Shown: positions 1-10,200, counted from the first letter of the stretch. The stretch is 64,000 nucleotides of DNA from Bin5 sp965232575 (GCA_965232575.1 CBDDPZ010000007.1:62001-126000); one strand, 5' to 3'. The notes: generated by a model not told the origin, from the sequence alone. Numbers and translations: made by a program.

Positions 1-238
1 GTAGGACAGTTCGTCCCCAAAGCGATATGGCTAGGGCAACGGTATACGCGATCAGTGCCTCGAGTCCATCGCTCAGTTCAGGATAGAAGACGGCGTGCTC
101 TCCTCGCAGCACACGCAGCGCATTTACGCCATGAGCTCCTTCATCGTAGAAAATCCCCGGCGGGATTTCAGTGAGGCGGTAAAGACGCAGAACAATGACC
201 GCAACCGTCAACGCGAATAAGACCGCGCCCGTAACCAC
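1..238 (-). CDS. Membrane glycosyltransferase, GT39/ArnT-like, N-terminal fragment
   Basis: The minus strand encodes the start of a polytopic glycosyltransferase that runs off the left edge. A hydrophobic helix is followed by RLYRLTEIPPGIFYDEGAHG, the loop after the first membrane helix typical of PMT/ArnT-like (GT39) enzymes, where the acidic residues bind the lipid-linked sugar donor. The open frame reaches back to a stop at 269-271 without an ATG; the only in-frame start seen is GTG at 238. An out-of-frame ATG lies just upstream (near 262), so a frameshift at the extreme N-terminus is possible. Such enzymes transfer sugars from polyprenyl phosphate at the outer face of the membrane. The family assignment is good; substrate is unknown. 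Confidence 0.65.
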   Translation of the reverse strand, partial: MVTGAVLFALTVAVIVLRLYRLTEIPPGIFYDEGAHGVNALRVLRGEHAVFYPELSDGLEALIAYTVALAISLWGRTVL

Positions 239-490
239 TGTGAAGAGGAAGCGGCTATCATTCGCATTTCAGAACCTGGGACCAAGCGTCAACGGATGTA
301 GGAGGCGTTGGCCTTCTCGTTAATACACAATAGCTGTATCTGGCAGGCTGCTGCTCCCGAAATTGCCGGACAGGGACATGCCCTGACCCAGCATCGCCGA
401 CAAGTATAACGATCCGGGCAATATGCTCCAAAAGCACATATAACGGATTGGCAATCATCCTGTGCAACTGGCCGCTTTTCTGACCCGAAG
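239..490. other. Intergenic region between divergent genes
   Basis: Noncoding spacer between the minus-strand glycosyltransferase and glgC. No RNA gene, repeat or convincing ORF was seen; short ORFs here lack ribosome sites and family resemblance. Confidence 0.5.
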
Positions 491-519
491 TTGGGCTTTT
501 ATCCTCTTTCCGATATGAT
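491..519 (+). promoter_or_regulatory. Sigma-70-like promoter of glgC
   Basis: TTGGGC at 491-496, 17-bp spacer, TATGAT at 514-519. It lies 62 bp before the ATG at 581 and would make the longer reading frame starting at 491 untranslated at its 5' end, supporting the 581 start. Confidence 0.5.
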
Positions 520-580
520 AGACCCAAATTCGGGTTCGTATGATCGCTTCGCCGCACAGGTGCCTCATGAAAGGTCCCCT

Positions 581-1840
<1,260 letters not shown>

Positions 1841-1887
1841 CTTTCACGTTGCGCCCCTACACAAACGGACCGCGAGGATCGCTCCCT

Positions 1888-3144
1888 ATGTCTTCTGCAT
1901 TCGCTATGATCATGGCCGGCGCCGATAACGCCGACCTCAGTGTCCTCACCGAGATCCGCTCCGAACCGGCTGTCCCCTTCGCCGGCAAGTTCCGCCTGAT
2001 CGACTTTTCTCTCAGCAACTGCGTCAACAGCGGCATCCACAATGTCGCCGTGCTGACGCAATACCGACCCCGCAGCCTCAACGATCATATCGGCATCGGC
2101 AAACCCTGGGACCTGGACCGTTCCAGCGGCGGCGTGCGCCTGCTGCAGCCCTATCGCGGCGGACCCTACGGGGACTGGCAACGCGGCTCCGCCGACGCCA
2201 TTCGGCGAAACCTGGACTACGTAATCCAGCAGAAGGAGGAGTGCGTACTGATCCTCTCCGGCAAACATATCTATCTGATGGACTACCGGCCCTTTCTTGA
2301 GCACCATCTGCGCACCGGCGCGCCGGTCACCATCGCTGTCCGCCGCGTCAGCCGCCACGAAACCCATCGTTTCGGCATCGTTTCACAGGATACGGACGAC
2401 CGCGTCGTCGAATTCCAAGAGAAGCCGCGGCGCACCCGGCAGAATCTTGCCAGCATGGGCGTCTATGTCTTCAGCCGCGACTTCCTCGTAGAAGTCTTGA
2501 GCAACGGCGGCGGTGATGACATCGGCAGGGATATCCTGCCGGGGCTGGTCGCCAAAAACCATGTCGCCAGCTACACCTATCCGGGTTATTGGGCGGATGC
2601 CAGCACGGTTCAGGCCTACTGGGATGCCAATATGAGCCTACTGGCCGAGGAGCCGGCGCTCAACCTCTACGCGCCGGAGTGGGTCGTGCATACCCGCAGC
2701 CAGGAGCGGGCGCCGGTCAAGCTGGGGCCGGCCGCAGATGTGGATGGGGCGCTTCTATCCAATGGCTGCCAGATCGAGGGCGAGGTGGAACGCAGCGTCC
2801 TGTCCCCTGGTGTGCAGGTGGGCGAGGGCGCTCTTGTCCGTGATAGTGTCATTCTCAACGACACCGTCATCGAATCGGGCGCAGTCGTCGAACGCTGTGT
2901 GATCGACAAAGAAGTGCGCGTCTGTCAGGACGCGCTCGTTGGCCATTCCGACAACAACAGCCCCAATCCGGAGCTGCCGGCCCGGCTCAACACCGGCTTG
3001 ACCCTCGTCGGCAAAGGCAGCGTCGTGCCTGCTGGCACGTGGCTGGGTCGCAATGTCGTAATCCATCCCTTCAGCGGCGCCGACGCATTCGGCAACGGCA
3101 AGGGCGTGGACAGCGGAAAAAGCATCGGCCGTAATCTGCGATAA
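1888..3144 (+). CDS. GlgD-like non-catalytic ADP-glucose pyrophosphorylase paralogue
   Basis: Full-length relative (418 aa) of the preceding GlgC, with the same SNCVNSG, HIGIGKPWDLDR and beta-helix segments. The catalytic sites are changed. The GGEGTRL loop is AGADNADL (residues 10-17), RAKP is RSEP (Lys to Glu, 24-27), and the GDHIYK Asp is Lys126 (SGKHIYL). The EKP motif is kept. In GlgC the lost residues bind ATP and metal, so this copy is unlikely to catalyse. By analogy with Firmicutes GlgC-GlgD it may be a regulatory subunit of a hetero-oligomer; that role is inference. The start at 1888 has GAGGA upstream and aligns with GlgC; an alternative ATG lies at 1849. Confidence 0.85.
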   Translation: MSSAFAMIMAGADNADLSVLTEIRSEPAVPFAGKFRLIDFSLSNCVNSGIHNVAVLTQYRPRSLNDHIGIGKPWDLDRSSGGVRLLQPYRGGPYGDWQRGSADAIRRNLDYVIQQKEECVLILSGKHIYLMDYRPFLEHHLRTGAPVTIAVRRVSRHETHRFGIVSQDTDDRVVEFQEKPRRTRQNLASMGVYVFSRDFLVEVLSNGGGDDIGRDILPGLVAKNHVASYTYPGYWADASTVQAYWDANMSLLAEEPALNLYAPEWVVHTRSQERAPVKLGPAADVDGALLSNGCQIEGEVERSVLSPGVQVGEGALVRDSVILNDTVIESGAVVERCVIDKEVRVCQDALVGHSDNNSPNPELPARLNTGLTLVGKGSVVPAGTWLGRNVVIHPFSGADAFGNGKGVDSGKSIGRNLR

Positions 3145-3193
3145 CCGGAACCGCCGAAATCCGATTTCGGCAACCACCTTGAAAATCCTTGCT

Positions 3194-3571
3194 CTAGCCC
3201 TGTTTGGCTCGATACCCAAGTTCATTCAGAAGTGCAACCAGCCGCTCCCTTTGATCGCCCTGGATTTCGATCTCGGCGCCCTTGACCGCGCCGCCGCATC
3301 CCAGCTTACCTTTCAGGCGCTTCAACAAGGCGCGCTTGCCCACATCCGGGCTTTTTATTCCCATAACGATCGAAACCGTCTTCCCTTTGCGTCCCTTCCG
3401 CTCCAGGCGCACGCGCACCGGTTGCGTCCCCTGGACGGCGAAGGGCGCGGCCGGGTCCCGAGGAAGCTCCGGCGGACTCTGTTCAGGTTCCGGGTCCGTC
3501 GAGTAGACGAGCCGCGGTCCCGCTTTTCGGGAAGCATTGCGATCCGACTTCTTTTCTTTGCGTTTGGACAT
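3194..3571 (-). CDS. SUI1/eIF1-family translation initiation factor (YciH type)
   Basis: 125 aa. The N-terminal half is a charged linker (MSKRKEKKSDRN). From about residue 55 it is a SUI1 domain, with VRVRLERKGRKGKTVSIV and KLGCGGAVKGAEIEIQGDQR, the loop and strand pattern of eIF1/YciH. Members bind the small ribosomal subunit near the P site and affect start-site selection; in bacteria the role is accessory. The start at 3571 gives the family-like N-terminus; the longer frame to 3709 overlaps the divergent neighbour. The gene is divergent from the AIM24 gene with only 46 bp between them. Confidence 0.88.
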   Translation of the reverse strand: MSKRKEKKSDRNASRKAGPRLVYSTDPEPEQSPPELPRDPAAPFAVQGTQPVRVRLERKGRKGKTVSIVMGIKSPDVGKRALLKRLKGKLGCGGAVKGAEIEIQGDQRERLVALLNELGYRAKQG

Positions 3572-3617
3572 GGTTCGTTCTTTTTCTTCCGGTCGGAAAG
3601 TAGAAAGGAGTTGCACC

Positions 3618-4280
3618 ATGCAGTATAGCATCAGCGGTGAGATTGCCCAGTCCGCACGCCTCGTTTTCGCCCCGGATGAACATGCCTGGGTCAGCAAGGG
3701 CGCCCTCATGGCCTATTCCTCTCAGATGCAGTGGAGCCTGCGCCTACCGGGCGGCGCTGGCGGCGCGCTGCGGCGCAGCCTTTCCGGCGAAGGCGTTGCC
3801 CTTACCTATCTGGAATCGAAAGCCGAAGACCAATATGCCCTCCTGGCGGCCAACGCGCCGGGCCACCTCGAAATCTGGGATCTTGAACGTGACGGCCCTG
3901 TGACGACGACGCGCGGCTCCTTTGTCGCCGCCTGGGGCGAAGACGTTGACATCACCGTGACTGTCGCGCGTCGCGCCGGCGCAGCCGTTTTCGGCGGAGC
4001 CGGTCTCTTTTTGCAGACGATTTCCGGCTTGGGCATCTCCCTCGTGCACGGCAGCGGCGACTTCTATGAACGCCAGATGGCGGCCGGCGAAGAACTACTT
4101 GTCAGCACCGGCAATCTGGCCGCATTTTCCTCTGAAATCGACTACGATATTCGCGGCGTGGGCGGCTGCCGCAGAATGATTTTCGGCGGCGAAGGACTGT
4201 TTATGACCAATTTGCGCGGCCCCGGACGCGTCCTGCTCCAGACCCTCAAACGCAATTCCGGCGCCAATACATCCGGCTGA
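3618..4280 (+). CDS. AIM24 (TIGR00266) family protein
   Basis: 220 aa beta-rich protein with the family's pattern: an acidic N-terminal strand pair, WVSKGALMAYS, a basic LRRSLSGEG segment, a duplicated beta-sandwich, and the glycine-rich FGGAGLFLQTISG and FGGEGLFMTNLRGPG motifs, one in each half. No signal peptide or membrane helix. Family function is not established; in yeast the homologue is mitochondrial. A strong AAAGGAG sits 7 nt before the ATG at 3618; the upstream in-frame ATG at 3537 lies inside the divergent gene. Confidence 0.85.
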   Translation: MQYSISGEIAQSARLVFAPDEHAWVSKGALMAYSSQMQWSLRLPGGAGGALRRSLSGEGVALTYLESKAEDQYALLAANAPGHLEIWDLERDGPVTTTRGSFVAAWGEDVDITVTVARRAGAAVFGGAGLFLQTISGLGISLVHGSGDFYERQMAAGEELLVSTGNLAAFSSEIDYDIRGVGGCRRMIFGGEGLFMTNLRGPGRVLLQTLKRNSGANTSG

Positions 4281-4372
4281 GGAACGCGGCCTGCCTCTTC
4301 TGCCGCTGAGCGACATCTGTCTTACTTCAGTCACACCTGACAGGATGACGCCTGCCCCGACGAAACTGCGAT

Positions 4373-4401
4373 TTGGTTTCTGTCTGCACTTCGACCACAA
4401 T
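4373..4401 (+). promoter_or_regulatory. Possible promoter of the duplicated-HTH gene
   Basis: TTGGTT at 4373-4378, 17-bp spacer, CACAAT at 4396-4401, 62 bp before the ATG at 4464. The -10 is weak, so this is tentative. Confidence 0.35.
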
Positions 4402-4463
4402 GTTGGGCGGAGCCCGGTAAGTGGATTCGATGATTCTCCGCTCCCATTTCAAGGAGGTCCGCC

Positions 4464-4997
4464 ATGGGCCCGGAAAGTCAGTCCTTCAAACGAGTTGTCA
4501 GCGGCGAGGTCCGACTGCCCGATCCCGTTGACGATGCGATTCTGACGCTTGGTGTGCGGATACGCGATCCGCTTTCGTATGCGGAGATTGCGTCGGCATT
4601 CGGCATCGCTCGCGAAGGTGTAAGCGAAATCTGCGAGCCGTATAAGGAGATGTTGCGCACGACGGGAGAAGATGGCCCTGCCCTCACCTATACGCGCCGG
4701 TCATCCCGGAAGGCAGTTCGGCCGCGCGCCATGTGGGAAAATGCGGCGTTCGGGAACAGTGGGAGGGAACTGTTTCAGAAACAACAGATCGTGAATGGCG
4801 CTGACAGGCTCGCCGATCCTGTTGACGATGCCATCCTGACGCTGGGAGTGCGCCTTACCAATCCGCTTTCGTACGAGGAAATTGCGTCGCTTTTCCAGAT
4901 CGCTCACGACGACGCAAGCAAAATCTGCGAGCCCTATAAGGAATTTATACGCAGAGCAGGAGAATACGGGGTTCGCGGGGTTACCAGGACCGGATAG
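4464..4997 (+). CDS. Unrecognised protein with two tandem helix-turn-helix-like modules
   Basis: 177 aa with no family I can name. It has an internal duplication: residues about 18-64 and 116-162 share DPVDDAILTLGVR, PLSY.EIAS.F.IA and ICEPYKE, offset by 98 residues. The SYEEIASLFQIAHDDASKIC segment reads as a helix-turn-helix like sigma-70 region 4. The intervening 50 residues are basic and dissimilar. A near-perfect Shine-Dalgarno (AAGGAGG) sits 7 nt before the ATG. A DNA-binding role is inference from the HTH pattern. It stands alone between the AIM24 gene and the convergent capA. Confidence 0.65.
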   Translation: MGPESQSFKRVVSGEVRLPDPVDDAILTLGVRIRDPLSYAEIASAFGIAREGVSEICEPYKEMLRTTGEDGPALTYTRRSSRKAVRPRAMWENAAFGNSGRELFQKQQIVNGADRLADPVDDAILTLGVRLTNPLSYEEIASLFQIAHDDASKICEPYKEFIRRAGEYGVRGVTRTG

Positions 4998-5078
4998 GCT
5001 GCCTCGTGTACTCTCCTAACCACACGACCCAACCCCAAGGCGACCGCCAGCACACGCGTCACCCTACCTCGGCCATCC

Positions 5079-6926
5079 TCAGCGCGCCGGCGCTGCATTG
5101 AAAATCTGCCGCAAGAGATCAGCGCGTTCAACCTCCGTCGTCCAACGCGGTTGCGCATAATCCTCTATCACCGCGGTCAGGATTTCGGTGCTGATCACCT
5201 TGCCGTCATGGATCGTATGGCGCGCGATCAGTGAAGTGCGCGTCTGCCAGCTCCACATCTGATCGAAGATCAGATTGCCCAAACCGTAGACGATGATGCC
5301 GGGCTTTTCATTCCCATACCCATACGGCTCCATCGCTTGGGGCACGTGGCTCTGTACACCGGTGACAATGTCTGCGCCGGCCGCACGCAACTCGCGGAAA
5401 TCCTGCACCTGCCGGAAAATCGGCCCCGGGTTGTAGATCTCCTCATGCTGCAGCTCAACCGCGATTACATCGACTTCGCTGCGGAGCGCCGCGATCTTGG
5501 CAAATATGCGCTCCTTGTTCCCGTTATAGTGGCAGGCTCCCGGCCGGTCCTCGGTTGCCCAGGCAAAACTGGGATAGTGGGCCAGCGCCGCGAAAAAGGC
5601 GAAGCGGTTGCCGTTGTGTGTAAACAACAGCGGCGCGCACGCCTCCTCCTCACTCAAACCGCTCCCATAAATGGGGATCCCGTTCTCCCGATACCAGCTA
5701 ATCGACTCACGCGCGCCTTCCTGCCCAAAGTCGTTGACATGATTGCCGCTCAGTCCCACGATATCGGTGCCCAGCGCCTCCAGCGCCGCCCAATAGGCCG
5801 GGCTGCTGCACAGGACCATGTTGTTCAAAGACGGATCAACGTCACAGCCTTCCAGGAAAGGCACTTCATTGCTGATATGCGTGATGTCAGCCGCACGCAG
5901 CGTCGGCGAAATCACCTGGGACGGGTAGTCGTATCCCTTCGTTTCCATCCGAGCCGCCGTTACGCGCGCCATCGCTGTGACGCCGGTCATGATCAGGGTC
6001 GTCAACTCGCCGGGCCTGCGGTTCGTCGCCTCTGTGATCTGCGGTCGCAGCGCCGCGGCCACGGCTTCCCTCTCCGTTCCAAATACCGACACCTCCGCCG
6101 TCAGTGAATATGCCGACGCATCGAAAGTATTGCTGAGAATGTTCACGCCGTTCAGCTTCAAGACCTTCAGGACCGGCGTAAGGCCCTCGAAAGGCACGAT
6201 CGCCAGGGCGCCGGCAGTCACCTCCAACACCGCGGGGAGGGCGCTGCCGCTGGCGGTCTGCACCGAGTCGGCCGCCTCCTCTCCGAAAATCGCCTCCAGT
6301 TCCGAAACGTATTCGGCATCAATGATCAGCGGGCCGCTGCCCCTGCCCTGCCAGCGCAGCGTCAACTCCGCCATCGATACCTCGTCCTCAACTGTGGCGA
6401 ACGGCGCCACCGGCGCCAGGTAGCGGGTATACAGCACGCTTCCCGCCCCCTCTGTCCCGGACACCAGGCGAACCTGAACATCGGCATTGCGCGGGTGATC
6501 CAGCAAAAAGACCGTCTTGCGAGTGCCCCCGGACTCGATCTCGTCCAGACCGAAGGCCGCTGTCAGCAGTTGACCGAAGTAGCGTTCCGGCAGAGAGGTG
6601 TCAAGAGCGACCGTCAGCCAGCCGCTGCGGCTGGCTGCCTGCTGCGCCGCCGGCTGCAGCGGCGTCTCGGAGACGGTCCCGATCTCTTCGACACCGTGTG
6701 TCCCGCTCGCAAAATTCACAATCGACGTGGCCGCCGCCAAACCGATGAAGCCCAGCAGCACAGTCACGACCAGCTGGCTGGGAGACCGCGGATTCGTTAC
6801 CGCCTCCCTGAAATGAGCGGCCCGGTCGACAGCAAACATCCCTTGCACGCCCCCTCGAATGATCTGCAATCCAGGTCGCAGCCGCTTCTCTATCTGTTTA
6901 CGTATAGCGCCCAATCGGTTCAACAT
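5079..6926 (-). CDS. CapA-family metallophosphatase-like protein, membrane-anchored
   Basis: 615 aa. A basic cytoplasmic N-terminus is followed by one membrane helix (about residues 51-70). A non-conserved extracytoplasmic region (about 80-300) comes next, then a CapA/PgsA domain, with EVPFLEGCDVDP, GLSGNHVNDFGQEG, VELQHEEIYNP, GVQSHVPQAMEPYG and GLGNLIFDQ. CapA proteins belong to the calcineurin-like phosphatase fold and take part in poly-gamma-glutamate or surface-polymer synthesis. No pgsB/pgsC lies nearby, so the substrate is open. The usual HWG.EY motif is QHEEIY here. The N-terminal 300 residues make it longer than standalone CapA (about 350-400 aa). Confidence 0.82.
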   Translation of the reverse strand: MLNRLGAIRKQIEKRLRPGLQIIRGGVQGMFAVDRAAHFREAVTNPRSPSQLVVTVLLGFIGLAAATSIVNFASGTHGVEEIGTVSETPLQPAAQQAASRSGWLTVALDTSLPERYFGQLLTAAFGLDEIESGGTRKTVFLLDHPRNADVQVRLVSGTEGAGSVLYTRYLAPVAPFATVEDEVSMAELTLRWQGRGSGPLIIDAEYVSELEAIFGEEAADSVQTASGSALPAVLEVTAGALAIVPFEGLTPVLKVLKLNGVNILSNTFDASAYSLTAEVSVFGTEREAVAAALRPQITEATNRRPGELTTLIMTGVTAMARVTAARMETKGYDYPSQVISPTLRAADITHISNEVPFLEGCDVDPSLNNMVLCSSPAYWAALEALGTDIVGLSGNHVNDFGQEGARESISWYRENGIPIYGSGLSEEEACAPLLFTHNGNRFAFFAALAHYPSFAWATEDRPGACHYNGNKERIFAKIAALRSEVDVIAVELQHEEIYNPGPIFRQVQDFRELRAAGADIVTGVQSHVPQAMEPYGYGNEKPGIIVYGLGNLIFDQMWSWQTRTSLIARHTIHDGKVISTEILTAVIEDYAQPRWTTEVERADLLRQIFNAAPAR

Positions 6927-6997
6927 GACCCCTTAACTGCCTGACATCTCTGGAAAGCTGGACTGTGGCGTTCTCCTGACACGGAGTCCAACTTTAG

Positions 6998-7026
6998 AGT
7001 ATATGGCCAACACTGGCATTGGTCAA
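6998..7026 (-). promoter_or_regulatory. Sigma-70-like promoter of the CapA gene
   Basis: On the minus strand TTGACC (7026-7021), 17-bp spacer, TATACT (7003-6998), 72 bp upstream of the ATG at 6926. Near-consensus boxes. The 6927-7314 gap is thus a divergent promoter region; nothing else was seen in it. Confidence 0.6.
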
Positions 7027-7173
7027 CATCCCCTTTCCCTGCCGCGCCCTTCGGCAGCGTGCCTGTCCCAATCTGGCAGCCTCCAGTCTGACAGGCCCCC
7101 GCAGCCGGGGCAGTTGACCGGAGATCTGCCGGTGACACATCCCATATCCTGCGGCGCCTCTGTAGATCGGACG

Positions 7174-7202
7174 TTGACAAATGAAATGCCTTTCGGTACA
7201 TT
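7174..7202 (+). promoter_or_regulatory. Sigma-70-like promoter of chrA
   Basis: TTGACA at 7174-7179, 17-bp spacer, TACATT at 7197-7202, 113 bp upstream of the GTG start at 7315. Confidence 0.55.
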
Positions 7203-7314
7203 TCCGACTGTCTCAAACAATACGACCATATAGTCTCAACGAATCGTATGCGCGGGCAGTTCCTGGCAGAATTCCTGCCATTGGGAAGGGCGCAATCCAT
7301 ACTCCGAAGAAGGT

Positions 7315-8526
7315 GTGAAATTGGCTACTGGAACCGTTGGTGAAGTCGTCAAGCTGTGTGGAAAACTGGGGATCATCGGCTTCGGCGGACCGGCCAGCCA
7401 CATCGCCATGCTCGAAGATGAGGCTGTCGCCCGCCGCAAATGGCTGAGCCGGGAACACTTTCTCGACCTGGTCGGCGCCACCAATCTGATCCCCGGCCCT
7501 AATTCAACCGAGATGATGATCCATATCGGCTATCAGCGCGCCGGCTGGCCCGGCCTGATTGCCGCCGGCATATCCTTTGTGCTGCCTGCCGTCCTCCTCT
7601 CCACGCTAATCGCCTGGATCTATGTGGAATTCGGCGCGTTACCCGCCGTGCAACCCTTCCTCGCCGGCGTCAAACCCGCCGTCCTCGCAGTCATCCTCGG
7701 TGCCCTCTGGCGGCTGGGCACAACAGCCTCCAAGCCCAAGGAGGCCGCGCAAACTCGCATCGCCCTCGCCATCATCGGCATCGCCGTGGCGGTCGCCGTC
7801 TACCTCGGCGCGCCGGTGATCTGGTCGCTGATTGCGGGCGGACTGCTGGGGATGCTCGCACTGCGAACCATGTCCGGCTGGAGCGGAGCCGCCGCACTGC
7901 TGGCTCTGCCCGATAGCCGCAATCAACTCCCCTGGGCAGACCTTTCGCCCGCGTCAGCGCTCAAGTGGGCCGCTCTCCTCGCCGCCGTCGCCGCTCCCGC
8001 CCTGACCCTCGGCGCGCTCGGCCTCTTCTTCCTCAAAGTCGGCAGCGTCCTCTACGGCAGCGGCTATGTCCTCGTCGCCTTTCTCGAAGGCGATTTGGTC
8101 CACGAGTATGGCTGGCTCACCCAGCAGCAGCTGCTCGACGCCATCGCCATCGGCCAGTTCACGCCCGGCCCAGTCCTCTCCACCGCCGCCTTCATCGGCT
8201 ACGTGCTCGCCGGCATCCCCGGCGCCGCCATCAGCGCAGCCGCCATCTTCGCGCCCTCTTTCGTCTTCGTCGCCATCCTCAACCCGATCGTGCCCCGTCT
8301 GCGCCGCTCAGCATGGATGGGCGCCTTCCTCGACGCCGTCAACGTCAGCGCCGTCGGCCTCATGGCCGCGGTCCTCGTGCGTCTGACCACCGATATCGTT
8401 ACCGCCTGGCCTGCAGCAGTGATCGCCCTCCTCGCCGCAGCCGCGGTCCTGCGCTGGCGCGTCTCCTCCGCCTGGGTTGTCATCGGCGGCGCCCTGCTTG
8501 GCTGGCCGTTGTCGTTGCTCGGTTAG
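7315..8526 (+). CDS. chrA: Chromate transporter, two-domain ChrA
   Basis: 403 aa polytopic membrane protein with two tandem CHR domains. The first half has LGIIGFGGPASHIAMLEDE, LVGATNLIPGPNSTEM and GYQRAGWPGLIAAG. The second repeats the pattern with FLKVGSVLYGSGYVLVAFLEGDLV and AIGQFTPGPVLSTAAFIGY. Long-chain ChrA proteins export chromate from the cytoplasm, sometimes together with a sulfate-like counter-process. The start is GTG at 7315 (GAAGAAGG immediately upstream); no better ATG is in frame before the first domain. Monocistronic, convergent with the nuclease-like gene at 8545. Confidence 0.9.
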   Translation: MKLATGTVGEVVKLCGKLGIIGFGGPASHIAMLEDEAVARRKWLSREHFLDLVGATNLIPGPNSTEMMIHIGYQRAGWPGLIAAGISFVLPAVLLSTLIAWIYVEFGALPAVQPFLAGVKPAVLAVILGALWRLGTTASKPKEAAQTRIALAIIGIAVAVAVYLGAPVIWSLIAGGLLGMLALRTMSGWSGAAALLALPDSRNQLPWADLSPASALKWAALLAAVAAPALTLGALGLFFLKVGSVLYGSGYVLVAFLEGDLVHEYGWLTQQQLLDAIAIGQFTPGPVLSTAAFIGYVLAGIPGAAISAAAIFAPSFVFVAILNPIVPRLRRSAWMGAFLDAVNVSAVGLMAAVLVRLTTDIVTAWPAAVIALLAAAAVLRWRVSSAWVVIGGALLGWPLSLLG

Positions 8527-8544
8527 AGTTGGGAGAATCGGGCT

Positions 8545-9348
8545 TCAACCCTCACAGGGCTGAAACGGTTGTTCAACTGCCCGAATCAGAGGTAGCAGGG
8601 GCACGCCATGCACATCTATCCGCTTTCCCCAGCATTTTTCGTCAACAAAGCTTCGGCTATGATCCTTCAGAATGTGCTCCCATTCCCGCTCGGATCGAAA
8701 CAGCGGTCCGTCTTCGGCCATATCCTCAGCATCAAGAAATCCCAAATAAAGAAGAACGATGGGAATCTCAAAGGTTGCCAGCTTCCAGGACCAGGCGAAT
8801 CTATTGGAAATCTGGTAATGTTTGTCTCGCGATAATTTCCAGTATAATTCGGTGACTGACTGTAGGCCTTTGGATGCCTCAGCAATTGCTTGGCGTATTC
8901 GCAAGTGATTTTTTCGCCTGTCGTAAGAATCCTTCTTGGTAACCTTTGGTTTGCCTTGACTTTTCAGTTCACATCCGTGCGCTTTTGCTTCAACGAGGAG
9001 TAAGCCAGGTGTGCCCCTAATTTTGCATGAACTGGCGATGTCCCAGTTAGGAGTATTCCCTCCTTTTGGGTTCCACCAAGCCTTTAACTGCTCTTCTATT
9101 TCCGTGGTACGCTTGACCCCATAAGCAGGTTTCAAGAGATTCACTAACTGGCTGCGGCGCGCCTCACTTGCGGATGTTTTTCCGCGTGGCATCCAAAGGT
9201 CATCACCCGCAATTACCACTTCATTAGGAAGGCGTATCACCGATGTGGTCAACCGGTCGGCGACCACTTCTTTGTCACCATGCATTAGCAACACACACCG
9301 GGGTCGGCTCCCACGAATATCTTGTCCGAGTTGATCCAACCAACCCAT
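8545..9348 (-). CDS. PD-(D/E)XK-like protein, paralogue 2
   Basis: 267 aa, about half identical by eye to the protein at 11079-11897. Shared blocks are RGSRPRCVLL near the N-terminus, TPNWDIASSC, GLLLVEAKAH, a YQISNRFAWSWKLA segment and a C-terminal VHGVPLLPLIRAV. NWDIAS followed by VEAKAH matches the D-(x)n-ExK core of PD-(D/E)XK nucleases, so nuclease activity is a reasonable inference; no named family was recognised. The ATG at 9348 has GGAGGAG upstream and aligns with the paralogue. The open frame extends upstream to 9552 only because it reads into a decayed copy of the topA 3' end. Confidence 0.68.
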   Translation of the reverse strand: MGWLDQLGQDIRGSRPRCVLLMHGDKEVVADRLTTSVIRLPNEVVIAGDDLWMPRGKTSASEARRSQLVNLLKPAYGVKRTTEIEEQLKAWWNPKGGNTPNWDIASSCKIRGTPGLLLVEAKAHGCELKSQGKPKVTKKDSYDRRKNHLRIRQAIAEASKGLQSVTELYWKLSRDKHYQISNRFAWSWKLATFEIPIVLLYLGFLDAEDMAEDGPLFRSEREWEHILKDHSRSFVDEKCWGKRIDVHGVPLLPLIRAVEQPFQPCEG

Positions 9349-9404
9349 GAAACTCGCTCCTCCGATTTCGTGAATTGTTCTGAGTTTTTCTACTGCCGAG
9401 TCCC

Positions 9405-9570
9405 TTCTCCTTACCCTCTCGCTCCGCCAACATCTGAACATCTGCAAAGTATGCTCCAGCGTAACACTTGGGAGGCCCGTCTCCAACGGCACGGTGACGT
9501 TGGTATGCTCGCGTCTGACTAATGGGCTGTAGATCCCGTCCAGTAGGCGCACGAGATCGTCGGTTTCCGG
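9405..9570 (-). pseudogene. Decayed duplicate of the topA 3' end
   Basis: On the minus strand this encodes LDGIYSPLV and NVTVPLETG, then SVTLEHTLQM, matching the C-terminal tail of the intact TopA (LDGRYGPYV, NATVPKETD, SVTLEQALQM). The rest of the tail (QMLAEREGKEKG, compare QMLAEREKSGKG) continues in another frame after a short duplication of AACATCTG. It sits directly upstream of nuclease-like paralogue 2, as the real topA tail sits upstream of paralogue 1. Confidence 0.7.
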
Positions 9571-9788
9571 ACGGGACAGGCCGTACTAGGCATCGCACCA
9601 CTCGCAAAACCTTTTGGCGCGAAGAAAACGGATACGCTGGGAGATCCCGGTTCAGTGGGTTACAGGCTTCGCATCTCTAGGCGAAACGGTGTTAGGGCAT
9701 TGTCCTTTTTTAAAAGTGAGTGTGAAGAAGCAAGGGGAGTGCCCCCGCTCGCCTCAATCCACTGAGGACGGCCCGGGTAGAGGTCTGA

Positions 9789-10200
9789 CTATTCCTCCAC
9801 CCACTCTCCGGTGTCGACGAACTCGCAGCCGTTCCAAGTCTCGGTGACACTACAGTCGGTGAAGGCTTCCTCGAAGTGGTAGGTAGTAAGACCGCTTTCA
9901 GTGTTGTAGCGCACCGACTTCAGCGAGACTAGGCTGCCGACATCCTCCTCGAAGGCGTCGAGGTACTTGGTAATAGTCTCGCGTTGGAGTTGGTTTTGCG
10001 TACCTGGACGCAGACGCCGTCGGTTGTGGTGACCGGCTCCAGACGCTCCTCAATGGCGGTGATACGGTCCAAGGGCGTTGAGCTGCTCGGCTAGGCCGGC
10101 TAAGGTAAGTTCTTCGTCCTGGGCCCACACTACAGCGGCCGACGTTAGCAGTACTGTCATTAATTGTGGCCACAAAGGTGGCCGTAATGTAGCGTTTCAC
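9789..10200 (-). pseudogene. Frameshifted secreted-protein pseudogene
   Basis: A good AAGGAG precedes GTG AAA CGC TAC at 10200. Read with three frame changes it gives one coherent protein: a signal peptide (MKRYITATFVATI, then LLTSAAVVWAQDEE), LAGLAEQLNAL, RITAIEERLEPVTTTDGVC, RETITKYLDAFEEDVGSL and a tail ending CEFVDTGEWVEE with a stop at 9789-9791. Shifts are needed near 10165, 10075 and 9990. The content (leader with an AQ-type cleavage region, short coiled coil, two-Cys C-terminal part) suggests a small exported protein of unknown function. Confidence 0.6.

Noticed and set aside
9614..9847. 77-aa plus-strand frame
   Set aside because: Random-looking composition, no homology sense and overlaps the pseudogene tail.
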